Shown here: one piece after another, positions 6,275 to 7,438 of the stretch | How positions within the stretch are numbered: the stretch's first letter is position 1 | How the letters are laid out: the number at the start of each line of letters is the position of its first letter | Source: an uncultured Collinsella sp. | GTDB lineage: Bacteria; Actinomycetota; Coriobacteriia; Coriobacteriales; Coriobacteriaceae | Direction: 5' to 3' | Assembly (NCBI GenBank): GCA_947003675.1 | Contig: CAMQPJ010000059.1 | Coordinates: 1-7,438 of the forward strand | Length of the DNA: 7,438 bases | Position numbers and translations under genes: made by a program | Notes under the pieces: generated by a model | Database searches by the model: none | What the model was told of the DNA's origin: nothing | What the model saw: the letters and a program-made list of their open reading frames with translations, nothing else

Positions 6275-6310
6275 ACAACCCTCCCTGCGATCGAGCGTAG
6301 GGAGGGTTGT
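6275..6310 (+). promoter_or_regulatory. Leader hairpin covering the comF ribosome binding site
   Basis: ACAACCCTCCCT (6275-6286) is perfectly complementary to AGGGAGGGTTGT (6299-6310). The stem extends inward through one G-U, one C-G and one G-C pair to about 15 bp, with a 6-nt loop (6290-6295). The right strand contains AGGGAGG (6299-6305), the only Shine-Dalgarno candidate for the GTG at 6314, so folding would hide it. No U-run follows, which argues against an intrinsic terminator. A translational control element, or an RNA hairpin bound by a factor, is the simplest reading; this is inference from sequence. Confidence 0.6.
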
Positions 6311-6313
6311 GTC

Positions 6314-7120
6314 GTGAAGAGACATTTGAATGTGTTGGGATGCCTGCAAGGTGCCGGCATCCTACCGTTTGCGGACGAATTGCTACCGTTTGCCGAGCGG
6401 GCGGCGCACGAGGCGCTTGAGGCGTTGTCGCCCACGCGATGCGCCGGCTGCGAGCGCGCCGGTGCGCTTATTTGTCAAGACTGCTTGGCGGCGCTTGCGC
6501 TCATCGACCCGCGGCATAGCTGCACTCGATGCGGCGCCCCGTTTGGAGACTTGCTGTGCACCGAGTGCTCGGTCGAGGGTGCGTCCTCGGCGATGGCCGA
6601 AGCTCTCGACCGGTGCCTGGCATGTGCCGTTTACACGCATCCGCTGCCGCGGATCATTAAAGCGTACAAAGACGCAGGCGAGCGACGCCTGGCGCCGTAT
6701 CTGGCAGAGCTGCTATACGACACCGCCTTGCATGCCCAGGTCGCGGCGCCCGAACGCTTAGGCGGTGTGTTGTCCGGCGCCGATGCAGTGGTGTTTGTGC
6801 CCGCGACGGCGGCGGCGTTTCGGCGGCGCGGCTTCGATCATATGGAAGCCATCGCGCGCCCATTTTGCGAGCTGTCGGGTGTTCCTCTGCTCGACGCCCT
6901 CGTTAAGTACGGCCATGGCGACCAGCGTGAACTCGGTCGTGAAGAACGCCGTGAACGTGCCCGAGGCATGTACGAGACCGTTGAGGATGTGCGGGGCAAG
7001 CACCTGCTGCTTATCGACGACGTTATCACCACGGGTGCGACGATGGCAGCGGCTTCGGCGGAACTCAAACGCGCCGGTGCCGCGGCCGTTGATGGCCTCG
7101 CTATCGCACGCGTTTGGTAG
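6314..7120 (+). CDS. comF: ComF family phosphoribosyltransferase-like competence protein
   Basis: ComF proteins join zinc-binding motifs to a type I phosphoribosyltransferase domain. In competent bacteria they help move or process incoming single-stranded DNA in the cytoplasm, though the exact reaction is unsettled. The 268-aa protein has cysteine pairs C43/C46 with C54/C57, then C70/C73 with C82/C85, and C101/C104. These precede the family block HPLPRIIKAYKDAGERRLAP (109-128). The PRPP-binding loop LIDDVITTGAT (233-243) is intact, and RRRGFDH (170-176) matches the usual RRRGFNQ. The start is the GTG at 6314, the first start with a ribosome binding site (AGGGAGG, 8 nt upstream). That site lies within the leader hairpin. 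The N-terminal 40 residues before the first cysteines are slightly longer than in many relatives. The gene lies 102 nt after ricT and 11 nt before the next gene. Confidence 0.9.
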   Translation: MKRHLNVLGCLQGAGILPFADELLPFAERAAHEALEALSPTRCAGCERAGALICQDCLAALALIDPRHSCTRCGAPFGDLLCTECSVEGASSAMAEALDRCLACAVYTHPLPRIIKAYKDAGERRLAPYLAELLYDTALHAQVAAPERLGGVLSGADAVVFVPATAAAFRRRGFDHMEAIARPFCELSGVPLLDALVKYGHGDQRELGREERRERARGMYETVEDVRGKHLLLIDDVITTGATMAAASAELKRAGAAAVDGLAIARVW

Positions 7121-7131
7121 GGGTGATTCGT

Positions 7132-7438
7132 GTGGCGGTAACAATCAGGCAGTGCAACAGACCGACAAAAGAGCAGCTAGCGGCTTCCGTGATCCTGACG
7201 GGCGCCTCGGCGTTGCGCATGATTCGAGCCGAGCGCCGGCAGATGGGCTACATCGGCTGGAAGGACCTCAATCCCGATGAAGAGCGCCGCGTGCTGTGTA
7301 CGTCATCGCCTTCGACCGAGGATATCTATCTTTCCGACCTGGTGCGAATTGGAGCCAAAAGCGGCGAGGTGCAAGAAGATCTGTGCTTGCTGGTGGGATC
7401 TGCGGCGCAGCGCCGCCGCATGCCTGGCGTGGGCTGGT
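7132..7438 (+). CDS. Unrecognised protein, 3' end beyond the window
   Basis: An open frame of 102 codons without a stop runs off the right edge. It begins at a GTG preceded by AGGGGTGA, 5 nt upstream and overlapping the end of comF. A GTG at 7123 in the same frame is less likely because the ribosome binding site would overlap it. The visible protein contains SVILTGASALRMIRAERR and IYLSDLVRIGAKSGEVQEDL. The first segment recalls the N-terminal SAL...R motif of coriobacterial proteins resembling AbiEi-type antitoxins, but this is a weak memory-based similarity and I assign no function. Codon use and GC content match its neighbours. The 11-nt gap suggests co-transcription with comF. Confidence 0.6.
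   Translation, partial: MAVTIRQCNRPTKEQLAASVILTGASALRMIRAERRQMGYIGWKDLNPDEERRVLCTSSPSTEDIYLSDLVRIGAKSGEVQEDLCLLVGSAAQRRRMPGVGW

Noticed and set aside
6275..6310. Leader hairpin as an intrinsic terminator of the ricT operon
   Set aside because: The stem is strong, but the bases after it (GTCGTGAAGA) lack a U-tract, and the right strand holds the comF ribosome binding site.

Overview
The window is GC-rich, densely packed bacterial chromosome. Protein families and gene order suggest a Gram-positive actinobacterium of the Coriobacteriia, and Collinsella is my best guess. That rests on the tmk-holB-ricT order, a lineage-style RicT with a long basic tail, and palindromic intergenic repeats that I associate from memory with Collinsella-type genomes. 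No rRNA or other species-level marker is present, so the genus is inference. The left edge (about 1-60) is homopolymer-rich and looks like a poor contig end.

Layout, left to right. (1) A 69-bp palindromic repeat (90-158) lies just beyond the stop codon of a minus-strand gene. That gene (176-1219) encodes a zinc-ribbon, single-pass membrane protein with an acidic, probably coiled-coil outer part. (2) A 200-bp divergent promoter region (1220-1420) leads to a plus-strand gene (1421-2476) for a secreted, probably Tat-exported lipoprotein. It has a class A beta-lactamase fold but appears to lack the deacylating glutamate. (3) The next intergenic stretch (2477-2707) is packed with two different palindromic elements (2475-2543 and 2551-2606), followed by a promoter-like motif. 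(4) A compact operon follows: tmk (2708-3391), holB (3393-4520) and ricT (4511-6211). The genes are separated by 1 nt or overlap by 10 nt, and holB and ricT each have a strong Shine-Dalgarno. (5) A 102-bp gap holds a promoter-like motif and a near-perfect hairpin that covers the ribosome binding site of comF (6314-7120). (6) comF is followed 11 nt later by an unrecognised gene that runs off the right edge (7132-7438).

Functionally, tmk makes dTDP for DNA synthesis and holB encodes the delta-prime subunit of the DNA polymerase III clamp loader. ricT encodes a PSP1-domain Fe-S protein which in Bacillus is part of the RicAFT complex that guides RNase Y and influences competence, sporulation and biofilm programmes. 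comF is a competence-associated phosphoribosyltransferase-like protein. The tmk-holB-ricT order matches the Bacillus tmk-(yaaQ-yaaR)-holB-ricT neighbourhood.

I do not see a clearly new multi-gene system. The points most worth a second look are the hairpin over the comF ribosome binding site, the two palindromic repeat families (including an arm/core orientation mismatch between copies), and the extra cysteine cluster and arginine-block tail of RicT.
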